DNA of 64,000 nucleotides from Cellulomonas xiejunii (GCF_024508315.1 NZ_CP101987.1:1550001-1614000); one strand, 5' to 3'; shown: positions 46,157-54,810, counted from the first letter of the stretch. The notes: generated by a model from the letters alone, not told the origin. Numbers and translations are program-made.

Positions 46157-47824
46157 TCACACCACGTCGGAGGACACTACGGGGACGGCGTCGGGCCCGG
46201 TCAGATGTTCACCGAACAGGTGCGAGGCCCAATCTGCGAGGGCACTAGCTGAGGACGGGAGCGGCATGGGCTCGGCGCTCTGGTCCGCGTCGACCTCGCC
46301 GGGCAGGCGGAAGGCGACGCGCAGTCGCGATGCGACGTCCTGTCCCCGCTTGCCCGTCCCTCGCTCGACGTAGAAGCGCACACCGGACGCTCGCAGGATC
46401 GCGTTTCGGGCGGCGTCGTCGCCCGCAGCCTGCCAACGGTCAGCGAGGGTCTCGCCGGTCTCCTCCTCCCGCCACCCTGACGGGATCCGCTCCTGCGCCA
46501 TCAGCTCCTCGCGGCGGCGCTCCAGCTCGGAATAGGTCGCGCGGAACTCCGCGAGTCCGGCGGTGGTCGAGTACATGCCAGCTGCGCGGTCCTCGCGCAT
46601 CTGCGCCAGCGCCTCCGTGATCTCGGCGACACGAGCCGCGACGTCGTTGCCCTGGACCCAGACGCGCCGAGTCACCGGCTTGTGCCCCCAGTCGCCCAGG
46701 ATCGCGCGAGTGACGACGTCGTCAACGTCGGCACACGGAAGGACGCCGTTGGTGCACAACTGGGAGCCCTGGCGGGCTCGGGATCCACAGCGGTAATACT
46801 TCTGCCCCCTCCCGCCGTTGACTCGGTACATCGGTTCGTCGCGCCCCTCGGTCGCACACTCCCAGCACCAGAGCACGCGCAGGAGTAGCGCGCGGTCGAG
46901 ACGCGCCCCCGGCTGACGGCCGGAGCCCTTGCGGTTCTCGCTCAGGATGGCCCGAATCTCGTCAAGCTCCGAGCGCGTCAGGATCGCCTCTGCACGCTGC
47001 ACGGGCAGGCCGTCGGCGCCGCGCACTACGTACTCACGGCGACCGCCGTCGGGCTGCGTCTCCTCGCGCACCATCTGGCCCAGCATCCGATCGGACGTCA
47101 TCACCCGCATCAGGTTGCCGGTCCGCCACTCGCCACGGCCCGAAGGCGTCGGCACGCCGTGCCGGTTCAGATCCGCGCAGATGCCGTTAGCGCTCTCGCC
47201 CCCACGGATGCGATCTGCCAGCGCCCGCACGAGCGCCGCAGCGTCCGGGTCTACGGCCAAGCGCTTATGCCCGTCCTCGCCGGTGGCCACGCGGTAGCCG
47301 AACGGGGGCGTGCCGCCCCGCCAGCGCCCTTCACGCGAGAGCTTGTCGAAGGAGGAGCGGGCCCGCGCCACCATGCGCTCGCGCTCGCCCTGCGCCAGTC
47401 CACCCAGCACGGCAACCGTGATGGCACCCGCCGGACCTGTGTACTCCGTTCCCTGGGTGTCGAACACCGGGCGCCCCTCTGCGCGGGCCCAGTCGATCAC
47501 TGCAAGTAGGTCCGCCGCCCGGCGACTCAGCCGGTCGAGGTTCCACGTGACCAAGGCGTCCCACTCTCCGGCGCGGCAAGCCGCGAGCGCAGCCCGCTTC
47601 TCGGCGGGTGACGCGTCTCGGTTGGCGAGAGTGCGGGGGAGGTACTGGCCCAGGTCCGGACGCGCCCACGGGGCGACGTCGCCTGAGACATCCTCGTCGA
47701 TGGCCCAGGCGGTGATCTCGTGCCCTGTGAGCGCTGCCCACCGCTCGACGGCCTCGCGCTGGCGCTCTATCGACGTTGACGCGGCGTCAGTGCGGCTGAG
47801 TCGGAGGACCCCAAGGATTCGCAT
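46157..47824 (-). CDS. int: Large serine recombinase (integrase)
   Basis: 555 aa from ATG 47824. An upstream extension to 47860 would run through the attachment core into comM and is rejected. The N-terminal resolvase domain has catalytic Ser10 (GVLRLSRTD), and WNLDRLSRRAADLLAVIDWA and GGLAQGERERMVARA follow. A recombinase DNA-binding domain (FGYRVATGEDGHKRL, GICADLNRHGVPTPSG) and a zinc ribbon with CWECATEG (from residue ~320) and YRCGSRARQGSQLC come next, then a coiled-coil region with YSELERRREELMAQ. This is the layout of phiC31/Bxb1-type integrases, which catalyse insertion between attP and attB. It lies next to attR. Confidence 0.95.
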   Translation of the reverse strand: MRILGVLRLSRTDAASTSIERQREAVERWAALTGHEITAWAIDEDVSGDVAPWARPDLGQYLPRTLANRDASPAEKRAALAACRAGEWDALVTWNLDRLSRRAADLLAVIDWARAEGRPVFDTQGTEYTGPAGAITVAVLGGLAQGERERMVARARSSFDKLSREGRWRGGTPPFGYRVATGEDGHKRLAVDPDAAALVRALADRIRGGESANGICADLNRHGVPTPSGRGEWRTGNLMRVMTSDRMLGQMVREETQPDGGRREYVVRGADGLPVQRAEAILTRSELDEIRAILSENRKGSGRQPGARLDRALLLRVLWCWECATEGRDEPMYRVNGGRGQKYYRCGSRARQGSQLCTNGVLPCADVDDVVTRAILGDWGHKPVTRRVWVQGNDVAARVAEITEALAQMREDRAAGMYSTTAGLAEFRATYSELERRREELMAQERIPSGWREEETGETLADRWQAAGDDAARNAILRASGVRFYVERGTGKRGQDVASRLRVAFRLPGEVDADQSAEPMPLPSSASALADWASHLFGEHLTGPDAVPVVSSDVV

Positions 47825-47832
47825 GGTTGGGG

Positions 47833-47838
47833 AGTCTA
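47833..47838 (-). promoter_or_regulatory. -10 of the integrase promoter; -35 falls across the attachment core
   Basis: TAGACT on the - strand, 8 nt before the integrase ATG (near-leaderless). A 17-bp spacer reaches exactly to the GA core. In the integrated state the -35 hexamer (47856-47861 reversed) reads GGTGCC; in the excised circle it would be TTGGAG (38189-38194 reversed). Confidence 0.5.
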
Positions 47839-47851
47839 TAGCGATCGGGCG

Positions 47852-47857
47852 ATGAGG
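47852..47857. other. attR junction
   Basis: The GA shared with attL is at 47854-47855; comM sequence resumes at 47856 (GGCACCGGAG). Confidence 0.8.
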
Positions 47858-48450
47858 CACCGGAGTTCACGTCGGCCGTGCTGCAGACGTTGCGGCAGCC
47901 GCTCGAGCACGGTGAGCTCGTGCTGCACCGTGCCGCCGGCACCGCGCGGTACCCCGCGCGCTTCCAGCTGGTCCTCGCGGCCAACCCCTGCCCGTGCGGG
48001 CACGCGGTCGGCAAGGGCCTGGCCTGCACCTGCCGGCCCGAGCAGCGCCGACGGTACTTCGGCAAGCTGTCCGGGCCCCTGCTGGACCGGGTGGACCTCC
48101 AGCTCGAGGTCCCCGCGGCCCGTGCCGCGGATGTGGCGGGTGAGGACACCGCCACGGTCGCGCGTCGGGTGGTGACGGCGCGCGCGGCGCAGCAGGACCG
48201 CTGGCGCGGGACGGGGTGGCGGACGAACGCCGAGGTCCCGGGCCGTGCGCTGCACGCGCGTCTCGGCGCGGACCGCCCGCTCGTCGCGGACCTCGAGCGG
48301 GCCGTCGACCGTGGGACCTTGAGCCTGCGGGGCGCCGACCGTGTCCTGCGCGTGGCCTGGACCGTCGCCGACCTCGCAGGCCGTGCCGCGCCCCACCGCC
48401 ACGACGTCGCGCACGCCCTGGTGCTCCGGACCCGGGGGCACGGGGCATGA
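47856..48450 (+). pseudogene. comM: comM (YifB), 3' fragment
   Basis: Continues comM with EAPEFTSAVLQTLRQPLEHGE and then the AAA core arginine-finger part (RFQLVLAANPCPCGHAVGKG, LSGPLLDRVDLQLEVPA) and C-terminal helical domain. It has no start of its own. Added to the 5' part it makes about 505 codons, the normal YifB length. The stop overlaps the start of dprA (ATGA), as in the uninterrupted yraN-comM-dprA arrangement. The gene is thus functional only if the element excises. Confidence 0.92.
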
Positions 48451-49661
48451 GCGGGACGTCCGCGTCCGAGGGGCCCCGTGACCACGCCGGGTCCGACAGC
48501 GACCGCCGCGCGCGGGCGGTCTGGAGCGCGTTGGCCGAACCCGGCGACGCCGTCGCCGGGGCGCTGGTCCAGACGTGCGGTGCCGCGGCTGCCCTGGCAT
48601 GGGTCACGAGCGCCGCGGACACCGACCGGCCGGACTGGTCGGGGCTCGAGCGATCGGCCGGTGAGCTGGACGAGTCGCTGCGGCGACGTGTCGACGTCGG
48701 CGTCCGCAGGTGGGCGGCACGGTGGCGGTCGCTGGACCCCGAGCGCGACCGTGCTGCCGCGCAGCGGTCCGGGGCACGTCTCGTGGTCCCCGGCGATCCC
48801 GCCTGGCCGGGCGGCCTGGACGACCTGGGGGCGCTCGCACCGTTCGCGCTGTGGGTGCGCGGCGCCCCGCCGACCGCGTCCCGGTCCGTGGCGCTCGTGG
48901 GGGCGCGGGCCAGCACGAGCTACGGGGAGCGGGTGACGGTCGACCTCGCCGTGGAGCTGGCGCGCCGCGGCTGGGTCGTCGTCTCCGGCGGCGCCTACGG
49001 CATCGACGCCGCAGCCCACCGCGGTGCGCTCACGGGTGGTGGTGCGACGCACGTCGTGCTGGCCGGGGGAGTCGACCGCGCGTACCCCGTCGGCAACGCC
49101 GCCCTGCTCGAGGAGGTGGTGCGCGCCGGCGGGAGCCTGATCAGTGAGGTGCCACCCGGGTCGACGCCCACCCGGGGCCGCTTCCTGCAACGGAACCGGC
49201 TCATCGCGGCGGTCTCCCACGCGACGGTGGTCGTCGAGGCGGCGTGGCGCTCGGGCGCGGCGAGCACGGCGCACCACGCGGCGCGGCTCCTGCGACCGGT
49301 CGGGGCAGTCCCCGGGCCTGTCACGTCCGCTGCCTCGGCGGGCTGCCATCGGCTCCTGCGCGACGGGGTGGCGGTGTGCGTCACGGACGCGGACGAGGTC
49401 GTCGAGCTCGCGGGGAACGTGGGTGCGGACCTCACGCCCGTGCCCACCGGCACCGACGTCCGTCCGACCGACGGGCTCGACCCGGTGGCGCGTCGAGTGC
49501 ACGACGGCCTGTCGCGGCGTACGGCGCGTGACGCGGAGCAGATCGCCGCGCGCGCCGGGACGACGCCCGCGCAGGCCCGTGCGATGCTCGGGCTGCTCGA
49601 GCTCGACGGCCTCGCGCGAAGGGTCGCGTCCGGTTGGGTGGTGTCAGACGCGCAGGAGTAG
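48447..49661 (+). CDS. dprA: DNA-processing protein DprA
   Basis: 404 aa, ATG overlapping the comM stop. The Rossmann-like core has SVALVGARASTSYGERVTVDLAVELARRGWVVVSGGAYGIDAAAHRGAL and TRGRFLQRNRLIAAVSHATVVVEA, with a C-terminal winged helix (ARDAEQIAARAGTTPAQARAMLGLLELDGLARRVASGWVV). DprA loads RecA on incoming single-stranded DNA during transformation. With yraN and comM it forms a DNA-uptake gene set; upstream operon transcription is now interrupted by the element. Confidence 0.95.
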   Translation: MSGTSASEGPRDHAGSDSDRRARAVWSALAEPGDAVAGALVQTCGAAAALAWVTSAADTDRPDWSGLERSAGELDESLRRRVDVGVRRWAARWRSLDPERDRAAAQRSGARLVVPGDPAWPGGLDDLGALAPFALWVRGAPPTASRSVALVGARASTSYGERVTVDLAVELARRGWVVVSGGAYGIDAAAHRGALTGGGATHVVLAGGVDRAYPVGNAALLEEVVRAGGSLISEVPPGSTPTRGRFLQRNRLIAAVSHATVVVEAAWRSGAASTAHHAARLLRPVGAVPGPVTSAASAGCHRLLRDGVAVCVTDADEVVELAGNVGADLTPVPTGTDVRPTDGLDPVARRVHDGLSRRTARDAEQIAARAGTTPAQARAMLGLLELDGLARRVASGWVVSDAQE

Positions 49662-49752
49662 CGGACGGGTGAAAAAAAGCGGCGTTCGTGGGAATACGCG
49701 TCGAAGGAACGGACATCCTCGACCAATCCGTGCAGGCCATTCAGGAGGAGTC

Positions 49753-49794
49753 TTGAACGCCCCTTGTCGAACCGCGTGTCTCACGTCACCTTAG
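49753..49794 (+). CDS. Possible 13-codon leader ORF before xerC
   Basis: A TTG at 49753 follows AGGAGGAG (49743-49750) by 2-6 nt, the strongest ribosome-site match in the window. It would encode a 13-residue peptide with two Cys (MNAPCRTACLTSP) ending TAG at 49792-49794, at the ribosome site of xerC. It may be a translated leader, or the match may be chance. Confidence 0.35.
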   Translation: MNAPCRTACLTSP

Positions 49795-49804
49795 GGGGGT
49801 GCAG

Positions 49805-50731
49805 ATGTCCGAGATCACCCCAGGGACGCCCCACCGGGCGCTCCTGTGCAGCGACTTCGTCCTGCACCTGCGCGCGCAGCGCGGGGTTTCGGAGCACACG
49901 GTCCGTGCATATGTCGGCGACATCGAGCATCTTCTTGAGCACGCGGTGCGTCATGGCGTCACCCGTGTGGACGAGATCGACATCACAGTTCTTCGCGGCT
50001 GGCTGGCAGCGATGGCGAAAGCCGACCTCAGCCGCGCGACACTCGCGCGGCGCGCGGCTGCGGCCCGCACCTTCTTCACGTGGGCCACCCGCACGAGCCG
50101 CGTCGCCGCGAACCCGACGTCTCGCCTCGGCACCGCGCGCGCCGCGGGCACACTGCCCACCGTCCTGGCCGTCGAGCCCGTCGCCCGGCTGCTCGACGCG
50201 GCTCGGGAGCGTGCTGCGGACGGGGACCCGGTCCACGTGCGTGACTGGGCGGCCGTCGAGCTCCTGTACGCGACCGGCGTGCGGGTCGGTGAGCTGTGCG
50301 GCGCGGACGTCGACGACCTCGACCTCGACGAGCTCACCCTGCGCGTCGTCGGCAAGGGCGACAAGGAGCGTGTGGTGCCCTTCGGGCGTCCTGCGTCGCG
50401 CGCCGTCCGCACCTGGCTGAACGCGGGGCGACCGCTTCTCGCCGGAGAACGCTCGCGCGGCGCCCTGTTCCTCGGCCGGCGGGGCGGGCGCATCGACCAG
50501 CGGCAGGTCCGCACGGTGGTCCACGACCTCGCCGCGCTGGTCGGCGTGGACGACGTCGCACCCCACGCGCTGCGTCACACGGCGGCCACGCACCTGCTCG
50601 AGGGCGGCTCCGACCTGCGCACCGTGCAGGAGATCCTCGGCCACGCGAGCCTCGCGACCACGCAGCGCTACACCCACGTCTCGGCCGAGCGGCTCCGCTC
50701 CGCCTTCGAGCTCGCCCATCCGCGGGCGTGA
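49805..50731 (+). CDS. xerC: XerC-type tyrosine recombinase
   Basis: 308 aa from ATG 49805, preceded by GGGGGG; GTG 49799 is also in frame. Catalytic residues of the tyrosine recombinase domain are visible: first Arg in GVRVGELCG, Lys in VVGKGDKERVV, HALRHTAATHL (His, Arg), LGHASLATTQRYTHV (His, Tyr). N-terminal SAM-like DNA-binding domain precedes it. It should resolve chromosome dimers at dif together with XerD. Position after dprA matches other actinobacteria. Confidence 0.95.
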   Translation: MSEITPGTPHRALLCSDFVLHLRAQRGVSEHTVRAYVGDIEHLLEHAVRHGVTRVDEIDITVLRGWLAAMAKADLSRATLARRAAAARTFFTWATRTSRVAANPTSRLGTARAAGTLPTVLAVEPVARLLDAARERAADGDPVHVRDWAAVELLYATGVRVGELCGADVDDLDLDELTLRVVGKGDKERVVPFGRPASRAVRTWLNAGRPLLAGERSRGALFLGRRGGRIDQRQVRTVVHDLAALVGVDDVAPHALRHTAATHLLEGGSDLRTVQEILGHASLATTQRYTHVSAERLRSAFELAHPRA

Positions 50732-50811
50732 CCACCATGACCACCACTCGCGGCGGGGTCCCTTCCCCCTGCCTGACCGCCAGCACCACCAGCACAGATA
50801 CGGAGCCGACG

Positions 50812-51741
50812 ATGCCGGCACTTCACGAGGTCCTCGGCGATCGTGACACGCGCACGGCGGTGCGCGGCTACGGTCCGGGGACCGCGCCGACCGGTGTCAT
50901 CCCGCAGCAGCGGACGGCGCCCACCGAGCTCGCGGCTCCCGCGCTCGACGCTCCGGCCCTCGAGGTGGCCGAGGAGCGGTCGCCCGTCGACATGGCGTGG
51001 GAGCGCTTCACGACGAGCCACTGCACGCAGGCCCGTGAGCAGCTGATCCTCAACTACGTGCCTCTGGTCATGGCGGTCGCGGGGCGCATCGGCATGCGTC
51101 TGCCGGCGACGGTCGAGCACGCCGACCTGGTCTCCTACGGCATGTTCGGTCTCATCGACGCCATCGAGAAGTACCGCACGGACCGTGCCGTGAAGTTCGA
51201 GTCCTACGCGTCGTCCCGGATCCGGGGCGCCATCATCGACGAGCTGCGGGCGATGGACTGGGTCCCGCGGTCGGTACGGACCAAGGCCCGCGCCGTCGAC
51301 CGCGCCTACGGCGAGCTCGAGGCGACCCTGCACCGTGCGCCGACCGAGGTGGAGGTCGCGGAGCGGCTCGAGCTGCCCGTCGGGGAGCTGCGAGCCGTCT
51401 ACTCCCAGCTCGCCTCCGTGAACATCGCCGCCCTCGACGAGCTCCTCGCCGGCAGCGACGACCGCCCGGGCGCGGCCACGCTCGCGGACACCCTGGGTGA
51501 CCGTCGCGCGCAGGATCCGGCGGGTTCGGTCGAGGCCCAGGAGACCAAGTACCTGCTGTCCCGCGCGATCGAGTGCCTGGGGGAGCGCGAGCGGCTCGTC
51601 GTCGTCCTGTACTACTACGAGAGCATGACGCTGGCGGAGATCGGCCGCGTCCTCGGCGTCACCGAGTCGCGGATCTCGCAGATCCACACGGCCGCCATGG
51701 GTCGGCTGCGCACGCGGCTGCGGGACGCCGAGCACGCCTGA
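50812..51741 (+). CDS. WhiG/FliA-type RNA polymerase sigma factor
   Basis: 309 aa from ATG 50812, with GGAG 6 nt upstream; earlier in-frame starts at 50728 and 50737 lack a site. Region 2 is HADLVSYGMFGLIDAIEKYRTDRAVKFESYASSRIRGAIIDELRAMDWVPRSVR, region 3 is RAPTEVEVAERLELPVGELRAVYSQLASVN, and region 4.2 is TLAEIGRVLGVTESRISQIHTAAMGRLR. This is the sigma-28 family, WhiG in streptomycetes (sporulation) and FliA in motile bacteria. In motile Cellulomonas-like species a motility role is plausible. Neighbours xerC and rpsB match the WhiG locus. Confidence 0.93.
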   Translation: MPALHEVLGDRDTRTAVRGYGPGTAPTGVIPQQRTAPTELAAPALDAPALEVAEERSPVDMAWERFTTSHCTQAREQLILNYVPLVMAVAGRIGMRLPATVEHADLVSYGMFGLIDAIEKYRTDRAVKFESYASSRIRGAIIDELRAMDWVPRSVRTKARAVDRAYGELEATLHRAPTEVEVAERLELPVGELRAVYSQLASVNIAALDELLAGSDDRPGAATLADTLGDRRAQDPAGSVEAQETKYLLSRAIECLGERERLVVVLYYYESMTLAEIGRVLGVTESRISQIHTAAMGRLRTRLRDAEHA

Positions 51742-51749
51742 CGCCGGCC

Positions 51750-52316
51750 TCACGGCAGCGGCAGCAGGACGACGGGTCCCCGACCGGGAAGCAGCGCCCA
51801 CGGGTCGACGTAGACGTCGCCCTCCCGGACACCCCAGTGCAGTGCGGGGCCGCCCGGGACTCCACCGTGCGCGTCTCCCGCCACCGTGCCGAGCGGGTCG
51901 CCGGCGACGACGCGGGTGCCGGCAGGAAGCGTCGCGCTGACGGGTTCCAGACTGCTGCGGCGCCCGTCGTCGTGCAGCACGGACACGACGCCACGGCCGG
52001 CGACCAAGCCGGCGAACGACACCACCCCGGCCGCGGGCGCGCGTACCTGCCCGTCCGCGGGCGCCGACAGGTCGACCCCGCGATGACCCGCGAGCCACGG
52101 TCGAGGGGGCGGGTCGAAGGGACGCAGCACCCGGCCGGGCCCGTCGAGCGGGAGGCGGTAGACGCCAGCGTCGGCGGGAGGAGCCGGCCCGGGCGCCGCG
52201 GCCCCCGGCGCGGCCCACGCCATGGCGATGCCCAGGCTGAGGCCGACCACCCAGGCGACGAGCGGCCGGGTGGGGCGCCGGGCGGTGCCGGGACGAGCGC
52301 GGGAGGACGGGTGCAC
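51750..52316 (-). CDS. M23-family (LytM) peptidase-like protein
   Basis: 188 aa, GTG 52316. A signal-anchor at residues ~19-42 (LVAWVVGLSLGIAMAWAAPGAAA) ends in an AxA-type site. The LytM fold has GHRGVDLSAPADG (H and D ligands) and GPALHWGVREG; the first His of the usual HxH pair is replaced by Ala (ALHWG). It may still bind zinc or be a regulatory non-catalytic member. Located outside the membrane and related to cell-wall hydrolysis. It is transcribed convergently with the sigma gene; M23 proteins are common between whiG and rpsB. Confidence 0.85.
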   Translation of the reverse strand: MHPSSRARPGTARRPTRPLVAWVVGLSLGIAMAWAAPGAAAPGPAPPADAGVYRLPLDGPGRVLRPFDPPPRPWLAGHRGVDLSAPADGQVRAPAAGVVSFAGLVAGRGVVSVLHDDGRRSSLEPVSATLPAGTRVVAGDPLGTVAGDAHGGVPGGPALHWGVREGDVYVDPWALLPGRGPVVLLPLP

Positions 52317-52468
52317 CGGTCGATCGTCGTGCGCGGTGCGGTGGTGTGGTGTCGGAGGGTCACGGGCTGGGGACGAGCGCGCGACGGCAGGGACCTGGGG
52401 TCGGGTGGCGCTCCGGCACGGGCGGTCGGACGCCGTGCGCCCGGTCCGGACGCCGTGCGGCGGTGGGC

Positions 52469-52756
52469 TAGACTGTTCCCACGACCGGCGTGTGTCGGTC
52501 GAATTCGCGTGCCACGACCCTGGTCGTTCACGTCGACGTCCTGCGACGTCCGCACCGCCCTCGGGCGGCTCGGGGGTGGCGCGGGGCCCGGCGCCGACGG
52601 CGGGGGACCGTCCGCAGCGGTCCGGGCCTCGTGCCCGGCGCGGGCAGTGTGGGGCACCAGGGGCACGGCCGCCGGCCGCGCCGACAACCGAGATCGCGGG
52701 CCCGGGGGGTCCGCAGGAGCGCGCGCACCTCGCGGTGCGCGCCGGAAGGACGTGCC
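52469..52756 (+). promoter_or_regulatory. rpsB promoter and leader
   Basis: TAGACT (52469-52474) is a likely -10. The ~275-nt leader holds no ORF I would support. A hairpin GCGCGCAC-CTCGCG-GTGCGCGC (52721-52742) sits next to the ribosome site GGAAGGA (52744-52750), as might be used for autogenous control of S2. Most of the stretch 52317-52756 is thus regulatory. Confidence 0.45.
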
Positions 52757-53797
52757 ATGGCCGTCGTGACCATGCGCCAGCTGCTCGAGAGCGGTGTCCA
52801 CTTCGGGCACCAGACCCGCCGCTGGAACCCCAAGATGAAGCGCTTCATCTTCACCGAGCGCAACGGCATCTACATCGTCGACCTGCAGCAGTCGCTGTCC
52901 TACATCGACCGCGCGTACGAGTTCGTCTCGCAGACGGTCGCCCACGGCGGGTCGATCCTGTTCGTCGGCACGAAGAAGCAGGCGCAGGAGCCCGTCGCCG
53001 AGCAGGCCGCGCGCGTCGGCATGCCTTACGTGAACCAGCGCTGGCTGGGCGGCATGCTCACCAACTTCACCACGGTCCACAAGCGTCTGCAGCGCCTCAA
53101 GGAGCTGGAGCAGGTCGACTTCGACGACGTCGCGGGCTCGTCCCTGACGAAGAAGGAGCTCCTGGTCCTGCGTCGCGAGAAGGACAAGCTCACGAAGACG
53201 CTCGGCGGCATCCGTGACATGGCCAAGGTCCCCTCGGCCGTGTGGATCGTCGACACGAACAAGGAGCACCTCGCGGTCGACGAGGCGCGCAAGCTCGGCA
53301 TCCCGGTCGTCGCGATCCTCGACACCAACTGCGACCCCGACGTCGTCGACTACCCGATCCCGGGCAACGACGACGCGATCCGTGCCGTCCAGCTGCTCAC
53401 CCGCGTGATCGCGGACGCCGTCGCCGACGGCACGCTCAAGCGCCACTCCGGCGGTGCCGCGGGGGCGCAGGGCGCCGACGCCGCAGCCGAGCCGCTGGCC
53501 GAGTGGGAGCGCGAGCTGCTCGCCGGCGCCGAGGCCGGTCTGCAGGACCCGGCGCTCGCACCGGCAGCGGTCGAGGCCGCCGCCGAGCAGGTCGGTGACG
53601 TGGAGGCCGCCCCCGGCACCGCGACGCCGGACGAGGCAGCAGTCGCACCGGGCGAGGACGCTGCGCCGGCCGTCGAGGCCGCCGCCGCGGCCGAGGCCCG
53701 CGAGGAGGCCGCAGCCGCACAGGACGCCCCCGCCGAGGAGGCTCCCGCCGAGGCCGTCGTCGAGCCCGCCACGGCGCAGGACGCCGAGCAGGCCTGA
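52757..53797 (+). CDS. rpsB: Ribosomal protein uS2
   Basis: 346 aa from ATG 52757, with GGAAGGA upstream. [40 protein letters not shown] and [18 protein letters not shown] are S2 hallmarks, and [30 protein letters not shown] closes the core near residue 220. A long tail of ~110 residues is rich in Ala, Glu and Pro, unlike the ~240-aa family norm. Part of the 30S body. tsf follows, the classic pair. Confidence 0.97.
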   Translation: MAVVTMRQLLESGVHFGHQTRRWNPKMKRFIFTERNGIYIVDLQQSLSYIDRAYEFVSQTVAHGGSILFVGTKKQAQEPVAEQAARVGMPYVNQRWLGGMLTNFTTVHKRLQRLKELEQVDFDDVAGSSLTKKELLVLRREKDKLTKTLGGIRDMAKVPSAVWIVDTNKEHLAVDEARKLGIPVVAILDTNCDPDVVDYPIPGNDDAIRAVQLLTRVIADAVADGTLKRHSGGAAGAQGADAAAEPLAEWERELLAGAEAGLQDPALAPAAVEAAAEQVGDVEAAPGTATPDEAAVAPGEDAAPAVEAAAAAEAREEAAAAQDAPAEEAPAEAVVEPATAQDAEQA

Positions 53798-53833
53798 CGC
53801 CCGGTGCCCTGACGGGCGCCCGGCACGACCCAC

Positions 53834-53863
53834 GGGTGCGGCGCGGACCACCGCGCCGCACCC
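53834..53863 (+). terminator. Hairpin between rpsB and tsf
   Basis: A perfect 13-bp stem (GGGTGCGGCGCGG with CCGCGCCGCACCC, ACCA loop), 51 bp before tsf. It may attenuate rpsB-tsf readthrough or be a processing site. Confidence 0.6.
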
Positions 53864-53913
53864 GGCATGCCGAGGACGTCGGCATGACGAGAACTCGAGG
53901 ACGGACGGAAGTC

Positions 53914-54759
53914 ATGGCGAACTACTCGCTGGCAGACATCAAGGCGCTGCGGGAGCGGACCGGCGCCGGCATGCTGGACGTGAAGAAGGCGCTCGAGGAG
54001 GCGGAGGGCGACGCCGACAAGGCGCTCGAGATCATCCGCGTCAAGGGCCTCAAGGGCGTCGGCAAGCGTGAGGGCCGCTCGGCCTCCGACGGCCTCGTCG
54101 CGGCCCACGTCGGCCCGACCGCCGACGGCGAGGGCCAGGTCGGCGTGCTCGTCGAGGTCAACTCCGAGACGGACTTCGTCGCGAAGAACCAGACCTTCAT
54201 CTCGCTGGCCGACCGCGTGCTCGCCGCAGCCGTCGCCAGCGGCGCCGCCGACGCCGACGCGCTGCTCGCCGCCGAGTCGGACGGCACGCCCGTCCAGACG
54301 GTGGTCGACGAGACGGCCGCGACGCTGGGCGAGAAGATCGTCCTGCGCCGTGTCGCCCGCCTCGCCGGCGAGCACGTCGAGGTCTACCTCCACAAGGTCA
54401 GCAAGGACCTGCCCCCGCAGGTGGGTGTCCTCGTCGCGACCGACGTCGCCGGTGCCGGGGTCTCGCGCGACATCGCGACGCACATCGCCGCGTTCTCGCC
54501 GTCGTACCTGACGCGCGACGAGGTGCCCGCGGACGTCGTCGAGAACGAGCGCCGCATCGCCGAGGAGACCGCCCGCAACGAGGGCAAGCCCGAGGGTGCG
54601 CTGCCGAAGATCGTCGAGGGCCGCCTCAACGGGTTCTTCAAGGAGGCGGTCCTGCTGGACCAGGCGTTCGCGAAGGACAACAAGAAGACGGTCGCCCAGG
54701 TCCTCGCCGAGGCCGGCGGGACCGTGACAGGCTTCGTGCGCTACCGCGTGGGAGCCTGA
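53914..54759 (+). CDS. tsf: Elongation factor Ts
   Basis: 281 aa from ATG 53914. The N-terminal UBA-like module [45 protein letters not shown] and the core [18 protein letters not shown] are diagnostic. It exchanges GDP for GTP on EF-Tu. A shorter dimerisation region than in E. coli is normal for Gram-positives. Confidence 0.97.
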   Translation: MANYSLADIKALRERTGAGMLDVKKALEEAEGDADKALEIIRVKGLKGVGKREGRSASDGLVAAHVGPTADGEGQVGVLVEVNSETDFVAKNQTFISLADRVLAAAVASGAADADALLAAESDGTPVQTVVDETAATLGEKIVLRRVARLAGEHVEVYLHKVSKDLPPQVGVLVATDVAGAGVSRDIATHIAAFSPSYLTRDEVPADVVENERRIAEETARNEGKPEGALPKIVEGRLNGFFKEAVLLDQAFAKDNKKTVAQVLAEAGGTVTGFVRYRVGA

Positions 54760-54770
54760 GCGCGTGACGA

Positions 54771-54810
54771 CGACGGTGGCCCCGGCCCACGAGGGCCGGG
54801 GCCACCGTCG
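54771..54810 (+). terminator. Strong terminator after tsf
   Basis: An 18-bp perfect stem (54771-54788 with 54793-54810) with ACGA loop, 11 bp after the tsf stop. It separates rpsB-tsf from pyrH. Confidence 0.85.

Larger units (their letters stand above)
38189..47855. mobile_element. 9.67-kb integrative element inserted in comM (serine-integrase type)
   Basis: Left and right comM fragments join in frame when this interval is deleted: ...CTCGACGA (ending 38188) plus GGCACCGGAG (from 47856) restores LDEAPEF. A two-base GA is shared by both junctions (38187-38188 and 47854-47855), the minimal core expected of a large serine recombinase, one of which is encoded at the right end. Cargo is mixed: the left ~4 kb is visibly lower in GC than the right ~5.5 kb and the chromosome. 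No capsid, portal, terminase or conjugation genes are seen, but a replication-initiator candidate is, so it resembles a satellite, PICI-like or plasmid-like island. Confidence 0.93.

Noticed and set aside
47825-47860. Twelve-codon N-terminal extension of the integrase
   Set aside because: It crosses the attachment core into comM, so it exists only in the integrated state.
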